A DNA stretch of 53,080 nucleotides from a virus, in IMG/VR virus record IMGVR_UViG_3300046642_000190, positions 1 to 53,080 of that record; one strand, given 5' to 3'. The number at the start of each line of letters is the position of its first letter. Position 1 is the stretch's first letter. Shown here in pieces: positions 29,120 to 38,286 of this stretch. The notes under the pieces were generated by a model, which saw nothing but the letters and a program-made list of their open reading frames with translations, was not told the DNA's origin and made no database searches. Made by a program: the position numbers and the translations under genes.

Positions 29120-29413
29120 CTAGAAGAACTCCGACTCCTTGATGATGAAGGTGTTCTCGTCAGAAGCGATAACAGCGCCGGTTCCGTTCCCGTAGTAGAA
29201 CCAGTCACCCTGTAGTGCAGGTGTGACGTCGGTGTGGTACTTGCCTGTCGAGTCCTTGATGACGTTTCCACCGGAGATAGTAGTGATTGACCCGGTAGGA
29301 TCCTTCGTCTTGAAGATCACTACCGTCGGATCCGCGAACGCGCCCAGTGCATCGGTGAACACTGAGGAGAGGCGGATCCTGGTGTTGATTGCGTATCTGT
29401 TAGCCAACGTCAC
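29120..29413 (-). CDS. Minor structural protein, 97 residues
   Basis: GTG start overlapping the end of the fibre gene upstream. Begins LANRYAINTRIRLSSVFTDA and contains DPTGSITTISGG and ALQGDWFYYGNGTGA, the pattern of small beta-sandwich proteins found with phage fibres. Last structural gene before the terminator. Confidence 0.6.
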   Translation of the reverse strand: MTLANRYAINTRIRLSSVFTDALGAFADPTVVIFKTKDPTGSITTISGGNVIKDSTGKYHTDVTPALQGDWFYYGNGTGAVIASDENTFIIKESEFF

Positions 29414-31124
29414 TCACCCCCGCCGTCTCTTGTCGGCTGTCCGATGCCTTTGCACCGAAGAGAGCTGCATCCGCTGCTGTTGCGATGTACACTCGACCGT
29501 CAGACAGTGTAACTATGTATACCGGGCTATCGGAGGTTACACACCTCCACAGGGCCTTGTCTGATAGTGCAGCGTCCATAGGCGGTTGTGTAGAAATGTA
29601 GGCAATACCAGTACCTGACAGTACCGAAACGGAAACGATGCGTTCGGATAGAAGGTTGATGCGTGGGGGTGTACCACTTAGCAAGTTGACGGCGATCGAA
29701 GTTCCGATTGCACCTAACTTGGGTAGCGATGTAGACGTGCTGACAGTTGTCATTGTCCCAGCTACTGCATGAACACCTGTGCCAGTCATTGTGTCGACTG
29801 AAGTGGCAAGACCCTGTGCGACGATCGAAGGCGTCGATACGACAGATGAGACTGACACTAATGTTCCACTGGAGATAAGTACTGGGTTACCTGACATGAG
29901 TGACACGGTGATGGCAAGTCCGATAGCGGTGATCGGTCCACCGATGATGGACGCAGATCCACTAAGCACGTCGACCGAAGTCATTGAGCCAGATGCGACA
30001 AGAGTACTCGTTCCTGACATTACAGCAACAGCCGCTGCAAGAGCAGTACCCACGAGTACAGGTGTGCCTGTCATCAGTGAGACAGTAGTTGCAGTGCCTT
30101 GTACAGTATGGATACCTGTACCGGATAGGATTGACACGCTAACCGCGTTGCCGAAAGCCGTGACGATGTTGGAGAACATCGAGTTGACAGATACCATTGA
30201 ACCTGACGCGACGTGAGCGGCTTGGCCTGATGCAACTGCAACTCCGACCATTGAGCCTGAAGCGACAAGCGTTCCTGAGCCGGAAGCAGCCGATACACTG
30301 ACTGCAGTGACGACTGGAGGTACGAGTACTGGGTTAGATGTACCGACTACAGCAGCTGTTGCAACACCGTTAGCCACTGGCGCACTATTGCCCGAAGCGC
30401 TTGATACTGTGGTCATCGTGCCACTAATGGCCAGAACCCGTGACGGTTTGAACGCAACAGCAATCGCCGCCCACGCTCTTGCCGTGTTTAGCGTTGCAGT
30501 GAGTCTAACACCCCCAGTCGCAGTTGCTAGAAGTTGGTATGCGTATCCAGTTACCTTGCTAGTTGCTGTCGCATTACCGGATGTGCCACTTCCAACAACT
30601 GAGCCCGTTCCCGTAGGTGCGTACGTCTGTGCTGAATCGGTTGCTACGTTGACGTTCGTGACTGCACCAATGATTAGGTCGTCGGTATCAGTTGTTGCAT
30701 TCGGCGAGAGAGTTGTGTCTGCAGCAGTACCGGTAGCAGTAGAGGCAATGAAGAGCGCACCAAGGCTACCGATCCCCTCAAGACTTAGGGCACCTTGACC
30801 GGTTGATGTTGAATACTCCGCAAGCTGGAGGGCCATGTCACGTGTACCGGTATTCAGTGCAAACGACTGAGATCCTGAACGAGATGCTGACGAGAGGATA
30901 TAGCAGATAGTTACGGCGCAGTTGCTAGCAAGGTTGATCGTTGGTCCAACAGTCCATCCACTAGGAGCTGTACATGTATGTTGTGTACCAGACTCGTTCC
31001 AGAACACCCAAGCCACGAGAAGGTTACCAGCCGTAGTCGCAACGGACCATGACTGGGCAACCACACCTGTGCCCGTTGTCGAAACGAACGCAGGTGCTTG
31101 AACTTGAGACCAGGGTGACGCCAA
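29400..31124 (-). CDS. Repeat-containing tail fibre or surface protein, 574 residues
   Basis: Residues 1-230 form a beta-sandwich-like domain (WSVATTAGNLLVAWVFWNES). Residues about 230-510 hold roughly a dozen degenerate 20-residue repeats built on G-x-x-x-x-V-S-x-x-S-G-x-x-x-L-V-A-S-G, typical of an elongated beta structure. The last 70 residues (WRCVTSDSPVYIVTLSDG) form a separate tip. Probable host-contact fibre. Confidence 0.65.
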   Translation of the reverse strand: MASPWSQVQAPAFVSTTGTGVVAQSWSVATTAGNLLVAWVFWNESGTQHTCTAPSGWTVGPTINLASNCAVTICYILSSASRSGSQSFALNTGTRDMALQLAEYSTSTGQGALSLEGIGSLGALFIASTATGTAADTTLSPNATTDTDDLIIGAVTNVNVATDSAQTYAPTGTGSVVGSGTSGNATATSKVTGYAYQLLATATGGVRLTATLNTARAWAAIAVAFKPSRVLAISGTMTTVSSASGNSAPVANGVATAAVVGTSNPVLVPPVVTAVSVSAASGSGTLVASGSMVGVAVASGQAAHVASGSMVSVNSMFSNIVTAFGNAVSVSILSGTGIHTVQGTATTVSLMTGTPVLVGTALAAAVAVMSGTSTLVASGSMTSVDVLSGSASIIGGPITAIGLAITVSLMSGNPVLISSGTLVSVSSVVSTPSIVAQGLATSVDTMTGTGVHAVAGTMTTVSTSTSLPKLGAIGTSIAVNLLSGTPPRINLLSERIVSVSVLSGTGIAYISTQPPMDAALSDKALWRCVTSDSPVYIVTLSDGRVYIATAADAALFGAKASDSRQETAGVSDVG

Positions 31125-31134
31125 CCAGATCCTC

Positions 31135-31824
31135 CTAGTCGACGATGACGGTCATGCCGTTGATGTTGAACTGCGCCTGCTGACCAGAGCCGACCTGAAG
31201 GTAGGAAGTGAAGAACGCATACCACCAGTGCTTGCCCAGTGTCACGGAGTCGTTGAGGAACCAACCGCAAGCAGGGATCCAGTTCGAGCCAGCAGCCGCG
31301 AGCGCAATCGCTGTGCCGTTCTGCGACTGTGAGCCTGTCGTGGTACCACCGATCGCCGCGGCAACCGGGAAGTTGGTCAGTCCGACTGAGATACGAGCGT
31401 ATGAAGTCGCGTTCTGCGGAGCAGCGACTGCGAACTCAGACGGGAATGCGGCAGCGTCAGCCGCCGCGTCGAGGTACATGGTTGCCTCTTCCCAGACGAT
31501 CTGGTTCGCGCCTGCGTTGTCGGTCACGGTCGCACCAGGAGTAACAGTCGCTGCCCAGTTCGGTTCTGCAGCACCAGTCGTGTGAGTACCCGTGACAGAT
31601 TGTGCGCGGTAGATGTGTCCGTTCTGGTTGGCCAACGACGGCAGCACGAACGTTCCGACTGCGATCGCTGACGTGCCCAGAGCCGCCACACCGGTCACCC
31701 ACATGTTCGCTCCGAACAAGCCGCAGAAGAGTCCTGCAGGCGCTGCGAACGCGGTTCCACGCAGTCCCAGGTTCAGCAGGTCCTTCTCACGGTTGTTACA
31801 GAACGATGCACCTGTGTGTGCCAC
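31135..31824 (-). CDS. Minor tail / fibre protein, 229 residues
   Basis: Begins AHTGASFCNNREKDLLNLGL and has the Ala/Thr/Gly-rich beta pattern of fibre head or knob proteins (YRAQSVTGTHTTGAAEPNW). Lies within the fibre cluster. Confidence 0.65.
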   Translation of the reverse strand: MAHTGASFCNNREKDLLNLGLRGTAFAAPAGLFCGLFGANMWVTGVAALGTSAIAVGTFVLPSLANQNGHIYRAQSVTGTHTTGAAEPNWAATVTPGATVTDNAGANQIVWEEATMYLDAAADAAAFPSEFAVAAPQNATSYARISVGLTNFPVAAAIGGTTTGSQSQNGTAIALAAAGSNWIPACGWFLNDSVTLGKHWWYAFFTSYLQVGSGQQAQFNINGMTVIVD

Positions 31825-31838
31825 TTACCCTCCTTCCG

Positions 31839-32111
31839 TTACGTAATCTGGACACCAAACCACGGTGTCGATCCGGCTCTTATACACAAGTAGGTAGCAC
31901 CAGTAGAAGTGTTGACAGCTACAGCCATCATACCGTCGATAGGAGTCCTGGCTGGAAAGTCAGCATCAATGACTCGAGTCTTCCCTGCACCGCTGAAGAT
32001 AGGAATGATAGGTGTACCCTTGACAGCTGTGTGCTCCAGTTTGTAGAGACGTTTCCCTAAGTCCCTGAGTACTGCAACGACGTCATGTTTCGATTGAATG
32101 GACCCGCTCAT
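31839..32111 (-). CDS. Small tail-associated protein, 90 residues
   Basis: Overlaps the upstream minor tail gene by 4 bases. A helical start (KHDVVAVLRDLGKRLYKLEH) and a beta C-terminus. Probably a structural or assembly component. Confidence 0.6.
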   Translation of the reverse strand: MSGSIQSKHDVVAVLRDLGKRLYKLEHTAVKGTPIIPIFSGAGKTRVIDADFPARTPIDGMMAVAVNTSTGATYLCIRAGSTPWFGVQIT

Positions 32112-33127
32112 GGTAGTGGCTCCGCGAACTCGAGGCCGACATTGTCAACACCCTCGTTGGACACTGCAACCACGATGCTGATGATACGCTTCTTCTCCGC
32201 AAGGTTGAAGAACCCGTCCTGAGCATTGATCTGAACAATATCCCCAATGCCGTAAGAACCGAATGGAGGATCATTCGTGTACACCTGTAGTTGTGGTTGT
32301 GAACGGACGACCTTGACAAGGCGCAGTGCTTCAAACGTCCTTGTGTCCAAGATACCCTGTTGTGTAATGTCCGAGAAGGTCATCGACCCTTGAAGTAGTC
32401 CGTAAGCATTCTCTAGTACAGCATCAGATGCGACCGACTTGAGTGTGTTTGGACCAGAGCCACTACCGATACCAGTCAGTTGATTGACCATCGCACTGGC
32501 ATCCAGCGTCCAGGCGATGCCACTGATGTTCTTTCCGAACTCAAACGTGATCCCCTTGTCAAGGCCCTTAGATGGGTAGTAAGTCATCCAAGTCAAGTCT
32601 GGTTGGATCTCGTAGTCGAACCCGTTACTCATGGTAGCGAGTTCGTCGATGGCATCGCCCAGAACCTTACACTCTTCAGCACCATAGTGGATCGTACGAA
32701 GAACATGACTAGTTGGCGCAGTACCACGAGCGATACCGATACCACCATACTGCTGTGCCTGTGTCTGTGAGATAAGATCCCATGCAAGGTCGACCTGATC
32801 CCAAGAGACGTAGTCCTGTGTCCAGTTGATGATTCGGTGCCTTAGGAGATCAAACCAACCCGCAGCAGAGACCTGAACGCCGTCCATAGTAGCTTGCAAA
32901 CTCCACAGGGGCCCTGCCCATACTAGGGTCTGGTTCCGCTTGACCAGAACAGTACGTGCACCAGGTTCAAGGTTAGCTCGAGTCGACTTGGTGTCCCGTA
33001 GTGGCAGAACGAAACTGCAAGAGCCAGGACCGTTCAAGACGTAACTGTAGAGGAGGTTGGTAGCGCCTATTTCCTCAATGGGCGTGCCATCAATGTCGGC
33101 GACAATCACTTGATAGGTGTCAGGCAA
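32108..33127 (-). CDS. Minor tail protein (tail hub-like), 339 residues
   Basis: TTG start overlapping the previous gene. TYQVIVADIDGTPIEEIG, LNGPGSCSFVLPLRD and a later FGSYGIGDIVQINAQDG resemble phage baseplate or hub proteins of siphoviruses. Role inferred from family look and order after the distal tail gene. Confidence 0.65.
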   Translation of the reverse strand: MPDTYQVIVADIDGTPIEEIGATNLLYSYVLNGPGSCSFVLPLRDTKSTRANLEPGARTVLVKRNQTLVWAGPLWSLQATMDGVQVSAAGWFDLLRHRIINWTQDYVSWDQVDLAWDLISQTQAQQYGGIGIARGTAPTSHVLRTIHYGAEECKVLGDAIDELATMSNGFDYEIQPDLTWMTYYPSKGLDKGITFEFGKNISGIAWTLDASAMVNQLTGIGSGSGPNTLKSVASDAVLENAYGLLQGSMTFSDITQQGILDTRTFEALRLVKVVRSQPQLQVYTNDPPFGSYGIGDIVQINAQDGFFNLAEKKRIISIVVAVSNEGVDNVGLEFAEPLP

Positions 33128-36100
33128 GTGGAACTACCTCCAAGGGCTTCAGGTACGTCCCTCGAACTGTCCGAGATGCTGAAGGTGTAAGAAAGGCTGT
33201 GATTGTAAAGGACCTAGAGTGCTTGAAGTCAGTTTCAAGTCCGGTACAATCGAAGTTTGCCACTGTGGACCCAGCAGGTACGACTACGTTGTCAGGAGTG
33301 CTAATCAACGGGTTGTCATCGTCCAAGAAGACGACTGTGTCTGAAGTGTACTTCTGAACGAGCTCCACAAAGCAGTGGAAGGGTTGACTTACATTGAACC
33401 CACCACTAAGAGCACCGACCCTCTTTAGGGTCCGTCCTCCTGGGCCGATCCACGGGCCGTCGCTTATTCCCATTTCGTCGAAGAACAGCGTGCCGATACC
33501 AGTATTGGAGTTGGTAAGACCGAAGTCAACCTTCGAAACTGGGCTTGTCCATCCAGGACCTGAAATCCCCGTGTTGATAGCCACATCGTCATAGGTAATC
33601 TTGTCAGCTGTACGAGCTAGCAGTGCACCTCTCATTTCTGTAGGTACAGGTCCAAGTATTTCGTCAGCTTCAAAGGAAGCGAACCAGTTATGTAGCTGAT
33701 AAAGTTCCGCACCATATAGAGCATCGGTCGTACCGTTCACAGTAGCCTGAATCGGTACCCAGTAACGACGAGAAGTAGGATCGAACCAAGGAAGGCCCAG
33801 CTGCAAGGTAGCATTATCCACTCCAGGGAAATAGGAACCATAAGGGTTCCAGACCTTCTTGGTCGTATCCCATGTAACAACTGCGCTAGGTCCAGTGCCA
33901 CTGACAGCCACAAAGGTAACGTAGTTCGAAGTCGGAATGAACATACATTTCGTGACGGAGTCCCATTGAGGTCTACCGCTTGAACCAAGTCCAAGTCCCG
34001 TATGGATAAGAGTGTCAGGTGTGCATGAAACGAAGTCTGCTCCTGCAAGTGCTGGCCAAGCACCTCCTGTCCTGCCAAAGTAAGCCACATCCTGCTGGTT
34101 CCCAGACGTAAGGCAGGGTTGGATGAAGTCTCCATTGTCAGTGAAGCCGCCACCTGAGTTTGCACCAATACCGCCATTGATTACAAAGAACACGGGTGTC
34201 GCTGCCGTAAGTGTCTTGGTCACACTGTTGTACTTGAAGATCTGCGACGCGAACGGTCTTGCACCTGCCCCGTCATAGCCGAAGGTGTCATACCTGACAC
34301 AGAAGTACTCATCCGTAGTTGAAGTTCCCCATACATCAACACCCAGCGGACTAAGCTGGTACAGGAAGTTCATTGTGCCCCCAACTGTCAGTCCAGAGCC
34401 AGGATCAGGCCACACAACTGTGACCGAGTTGTTAGGGTCAGAAGGAACTGTGTAGTAGACAGTAATGCTTACAGCGTCGATGTATGCAGATGACGCACTA
34501 ACGGCAGTGTTCTTAGCACGCCATGCAACACCGAACCCGGGATCGTTTACGTCAGCAGGTGTGAGCGTAGTACCCCACAAGTCAGAAGTGCTAGCGACCG
34601 GAAGCGTAAAGTCTACTCCGAGTCCACCCGAACTCCAGTTGGCATTGGTTGATTGGTCGGTTCCAGCAGTGTTGACGACTCCTGCCTTGACTAGCCACAC
34701 GTGGTTGTCCTTGATGCCACCAACGGGCCCACTGTTTCGAGTACAAGTTGCAGTGATACCTGTAATGGTAGCATTCGGTGGAATCGCGAACCCAAATCCA
34801 GTACACTTCAGGCACTCTGTGAACGCACCGGCCGGGAAGACTGATGAAATGGTTCCACCTACAGAAGCTGATACACCATCAACAGGACCTTCAGCGTTAT
34901 CGGTCCAAGTCCATGCTTGACCAGCCCCACCAGGAGGTGTACCATCACTCACAGCCACTGTGGTGTATGCAGCCTGAGTACGAGCACCTCCAGCCGTCGA
35001 CGTAATCGACTTGACCTTGACCTTGGGGATATTGTAGCCTGCTGGAGTACACCCAACGACCGCTACGGTAGTCTTGCTAGCAATGACGGTAGAAGGTATC
35101 GATGCTGACAAGACATAAGTGATGGTGCCATCACCATTCACAGTGGCGCTTATGACAGTCCTAGTATCCTTGATATAGTCAGGCGGTTGGAAGTACGCAA
35201 CTACCTTCGGACCACCACCCGCAGAACGAGGGTCGATTACAAAGGCTGTACCTGAGTTATGGTCTGAACGCATGAAGTAGTTGGCACCGACGATACAACC
35301 GGAGAAGGGTAGAATCCCACATTCAGACCATCCAAGTGAAGGTGCATAGGACTGTCCAAGAGAGTTCAGTCCCAACGGAAAGACATAGGCTCCGTTAGCG
35401 TTACGTGCATTCAGCTGGGAGTAAGTAGCCATCATAGACTGTTGCAGCCGCCACTGGCCTCCAGACTTCTGGAGCAGTTGGTATGCTGGAAACTCGCCAT
35501 AGGCATTGATGTCCCAGTTGGCAAGGTTGTTCACAGTGTTCCCGACAACAGTCTCTACACCGTCAATGAACCCGACAGTGACCTGCCAGATGGGAGCACC
35601 GGCTTTGATCTTGTAAACGCCCTTTGAGGTAGGACTGTCGATGTAGTAGGTGTCGTCAATGTTAGTGTCGAATGCCGTGACGGTCTGCCCCCAGTATGTA
35701 GATGCGAAGCTGACCGTGTTCGGCGTTTGAGTAGCACCAGAAAGAAAGACAGTCCCATCGCTCGCCACCGCTATAGAGGTCCAACAAGCACCTATCGGAG
35801 GCTGCAAGTCACTCACCGCATGAGTACTGAGAGAGTCGCCAGTACCGAAACCGACGTTGTTCAGCAGTGCTGCTTCCATGCCACCGAACGTCTGTCCGTA
35901 GAACATGATCTTCGGCCCGGCGAACAATCGCACCTCAAGCGTACCTGTCGACACCTTGCACCGAACCTCAACACGGAACCAGCGATGCAACGGTACCTTG
36001 AAAGTCGTACCGTTACCGATGTTACCAGGCCATTGCAGTTTCAGCTGTTGACTGGTACTGATGAAGATATCACCCAGAGTAGAACCATTCACCGCAGTGA

Positions 36101-36386
36101 AGTTGAAGATAGCTAGAGCACCAGGAGTACTATCCAGATAGCAGTAACACCGTGCCTTGATTTCATCCCGACCGTCGAAGATGTATTCCGGATAGGCCTT
36201 GCCAGATGTGGTTACTGTAGCCTTCAAGGCAACGCTGCCGTGAGAGGCACGTGAACTATCTGCAACGATAGTCCCGTCACCTACTACAGCTACGAGGTCG
36301 AAGCGCTTACCGCTAAGTCCACCAGTGTTGTCCTTAGTAGGTACAACACCGGGAGCAAGCCCCTCTACATCGTTGAACGCGTGCAC
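33120..36386 (-). CDS. Large minor tail protein with LamG-like domains, 1088 residues
   Basis: GTG start. Residues 1-180 and 950-1040 show jelly-roll patterns of concanavalin/LamG-type lectin folds (LKLQWPGNIGNG, HRWFRVEVRCKVSTG). The middle is Gly/Thr/Asn-rich beta. Likely binds cell-surface carbohydrate at the tail tip. Confidence 0.7.
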   Translation of the reverse strand: MHAFNDVEGLAPGVVPTKDNTGGLSGKRFDLVAVVGDGTIVADSSRASHGSVALKATVTTSGKAYPEYIFDGRDEIKARCYCYLDSTPGALAIFNFTAVNGSTLGDIFISTSQQLKLQWPGNIGNGTTFKVPLHRWFRVEVRCKVSTGTLEVRLFAGPKIMFYGQTFGGMEAALLNNVGFGTGDSLSTHAVSDLQPPIGACWTSIAVASDGTVFLSGATQTPNTVSFASTYWGQTVTAFDTNIDDTYYIDSPTSKGVYKIKAGAPIWQVTVGFIDGVETVVGNTVNNLANWDINAYGEFPAYQLLQKSGGQWRLQQSMMATYSQLNARNANGAYVFPLGLNSLGQSYAPSLGWSECGILPFSGCIVGANYFMRSDHNSGTAFVIDPRSAGGGPKVVAYFQPPDYIKDTRTVISATVNGDGTITYVLSASIPSTVIASKTTVAVVGCTPAGYNIPKVKVKSITSTAGGARTQAAYTTVAVSDGTPPGGAGQAWTWTDNAEGPVDGVSASVGGTISSVFPAGAFTECLKCTGFGFAIPPNATITGITATCTRNSGPVGGIKDNHVWLVKAGVVNTAGTDQSTNANWSSGGLGVDFTLPVASTSDLWGTTLTPADVNDPGFGVAWRAKNTAVSASSAYIDAVSITVYYTVPSDPNNSVTVVWPDPGSGLTVGGTMNFLYQLSPLGVDVWGTSTTDEYFCVRYDTFGYDGAGARPFASQIFKYNSVTKTLTAATPVFFVINGGIGANSGGGFTDNGDFIQPCLTSGNQQDVAYFGRTGGAWPALAGADFVSCTPDTLIHTGLGLGSSGRPQWDSVTKCMFIPTSNYVTFVAVSGTGPSAVVTWDTTKKVWNPYGSYFPGVDNATLQLGLPWFDPTSRRYWVPIQATVNGTTDALYGAELYQLHNWFASFEADEILGPVPTEMRGALLARTADKITYDDVAINTGISGPGWTSPVSKVDFGLTNSNTGIGTLFFDEMGISDGPWIGPGGRTLKRVGALSGGFNVSQPFHCFVELVQKYTSDTVVFLDDDNPLISTPDNVVVPAGSTVANFDCTGLETDFKHSRSFTITAFLTPSASRTVRGTYLKPLEVVPLA

Positions 36387-37355
36387 TTACGCCACCTTAG
36401 CGATCGCCAAGTGAGTAAGTCCGATGGCATTGGTGATCATGTTGGTCCCTGTCGATCCTTTGTCCTGGTACACCGAGATGACGATGTAGTCGTTATCTAC
36501 GAGCGGAACGTGCTCAGTTAGAGGTAGGACGACTCCCTGTGTAGCACTGAAGGTACCGGCAGGCATCGCCAACTGGTTCTCACCAATCATAGTACCACCG
36601 ATGCCGTTCTTCCAAATCTTGATGTTCCTACGCTCGCCACCTGAGAAGGCAGTGAGATATACATTGGTAGAGACGACGTAGATGCCACCATACCCTACAG
36701 GAACCGTTAGACGAGACGATGCGCCACCACTATAGAAGGCGGGCGTAAAGTCGTATTCAACCGTATCCCAAGAGATAGCAGTATCGGTGCTGTCTGGAAG
36801 GTTCTGAGGTGCTGCTGACTTGTTTACACGAGTAGTAGGAGCACCACTGGAAGCGAGAATGCTGACGATAGCACGCTTGTCAGTGATGTCGGAGTTGGCG
36901 ACTGAAGTGACACCTGCGTTCACGCGAACCTGGCATAGGATGTAGGACGATGCAGGCTTGGCAGGAGGAGCCGGAGAACCTGAAGGTGTACCAGTCACTC
37001 TCTCAAGTACCCACGTATCACCTGCCTGACCTTCGGTGGCGTCCTTGACATGAGCCACGATGAGGTCGATACGAGGGTTCGTCGGGTCTGAAGCAGCGAG
37101 TACAACGACAACTGTAGCACCGTTGTAACAGAAGTACCTTCCTTGGTCAGTGATGTCCGTACCAGTGACCCAAACACCACCGGATGCGATGTTCACACCC
37201 ATAGTACCCCCAACAGCAGTAACCTTCAGGTCACCAGAGGGGGTATAGGTCGAGACCCCTGCACTGACGATTCCACCAAACGCTCGACGGAAGAGTCGTG
37301 CAGGGTGTAGGATACCTGCGGTCTGTAAAGCCATCGGTGGCTGTACTTCGGTCAC
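36387..37355 (-). CDS. Minor tail protein, 322 residues
   Basis: GTG with GGAAGGAGGTAAG upstream. N-terminal half contains STYTPSGDLKVTAVGGTMGV and RYFCYNGATV, seen in actinophage minor tail proteins. The C-terminal 140 residues (SRLTVPVGYGGIYVVSTNVY) fit a C1q/TNF-like jelly roll, often used for receptor binding. Confidence 0.65.
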   Translation of the reverse strand: MTEVQPPMALQTAGILHPARLFRRAFGGIVSAGVSTYTPSGDLKVTAVGGTMGVNIASGGVWVTGTDITDQGRYFCYNGATVVVVLAASDPTNPRIDLIVAHVKDATEGQAGDTWVLERVTGTPSGSPAPPAKPASSYILCQVRVNAGVTSVANSDITDKRAIVSILASSGAPTTRVNKSAAPQNLPDSTDTAISWDTVEYDFTPAFYSGGASSRLTVPVGYGGIYVVSTNVYLTAFSGGERRNIKIWKNGIGGTMIGENQLAMPAGTFSATQGVVLPLTEHVPLVDNDYIVISVYQDKGSTGTNMITNAIGLTHLAIAKVA

Positions 37356-37367
37356 CTTACCTCCTTC

Positions 37368-38285
37368 CTACATCCACGCCGAGCGCCAAATAACCGTGCA
37401 GTTCGTACTTCCACTAGTTCCAGATGCCTGGAACAGAAGAGGATTACCCGGAACCGTACTACTTGAGATTTGTACAGGTAGTAGTCCAAACCACTGTGAA
37501 GTCGGATCCATAGACCCATACCTACTGGCTTGCCCATTCAACATGATGGTTCGAGCTAGTGAGTCAATCTCCAAGTAGTCTCCCACACCAAGAGTGGTGA
37601 TGACTCGTATCCTTCGACCGAGTGAAAGGTGTGTGATAGCAATGTCAGTTGCAGGTCCCGCGATACGTGCAAGCCAGGGTGCCTCAACTGAACCTGTGTT
37701 CAAACAGTTGACAGTACCAGTAGTACCTCCGAGGAAGTCGATGGAGAAGGACACCGAGAATGTGAACCCAAAGTCAACTTCAGGGTTCGTTGTCAAGGCC
37801 TGAAGTACGTCATCATAGATACGAGGATCACCAGCTTGCATCTCGGAAGCCCACTGAGCGTTCCCGATGTTGTAGTTCACATCCACCAGGTACTTCGGCC
37901 CTCGAGTCGGCTTGACGAACGCTACTCGAGTAGGCTCGCCAAGCTTCTTGTACCTGTATCGGATATAGTCGGGCTGTGGGACTCCAACAGCCGCCCGCAA
38001 GCCGCTGATGACGTTCTCGAAGTCACCTGTCGCAGGAACTCCGATAGCGTCTGCTGTCGTTGTGATGACCCTCTTGTCTGCATAGTTAGCAAACAGGAAG
38101 TCACCATGATCGCCCATCTTCACAGTGTCGTCGACACGGAAGTCAGGAGTATCAAGGCCGTCGATGCTGATGATGCCGTAAGGTGTGCCAGGACCCATCA
38201 ACAGACCATTGATCTCCACGTTCCAGTCATTCAGGGTGGATAAGCTCGAATATGACTGGAACACTGGACTACGTGAAACGGTCAT
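37368..38285 (-). CDS. Distal tail protein (Dit-like), 305 residues
   Basis: Directly follows the tape measure gene. Features such as DWNVEINGLLMGPGTPYG, GDHGDFLFANYADKR and a late SRYGSMDPTSQWFGLLP match siphovirus distal tail proteins, whose C-terminal part often ends with a W-x-x-L-x-P pattern. Forms the hub below the tube. Confidence 0.7.
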   Translation of the reverse strand: MTVSRSPVFQSYSSLSTLNDWNVEINGLLMGPGTPYGIISIDGLDTPDFRVDDTVKMGDHGDFLFANYADKRVITTTADAIGVPATGDFENVISGLRAAVGVPQPDYIRYRYKKLGEPTRVAFVKPTRGPKYLVDVNYNIGNAQWASEMQAGDPRIYDDVLQALTTNPEVDFGFTFSVSFSIDFLGGTTGTVNCLNTGSVEAPWLARIAGPATDIAITHLSLGRRIRVITTLGVGDYLEIDSLARTIMLNGQASRYGSMDPTSQWFGLLPVQISSSTVPGNPLLFQASGTSGSTNCTVIWRSAWM

Positions 38286-38286
38286 C

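Noticed and set aside
30307-30798. 163-codon plus-strand frame opposite the repeat fibre
   Set aside because: Arises from the repetitive GTN/ACN composition of the fibre gene.
33737-34177. 146-codon minus-strand frame within the large minor tail gene
   Set aside because: No start signal and fully inside a well-supported gene.
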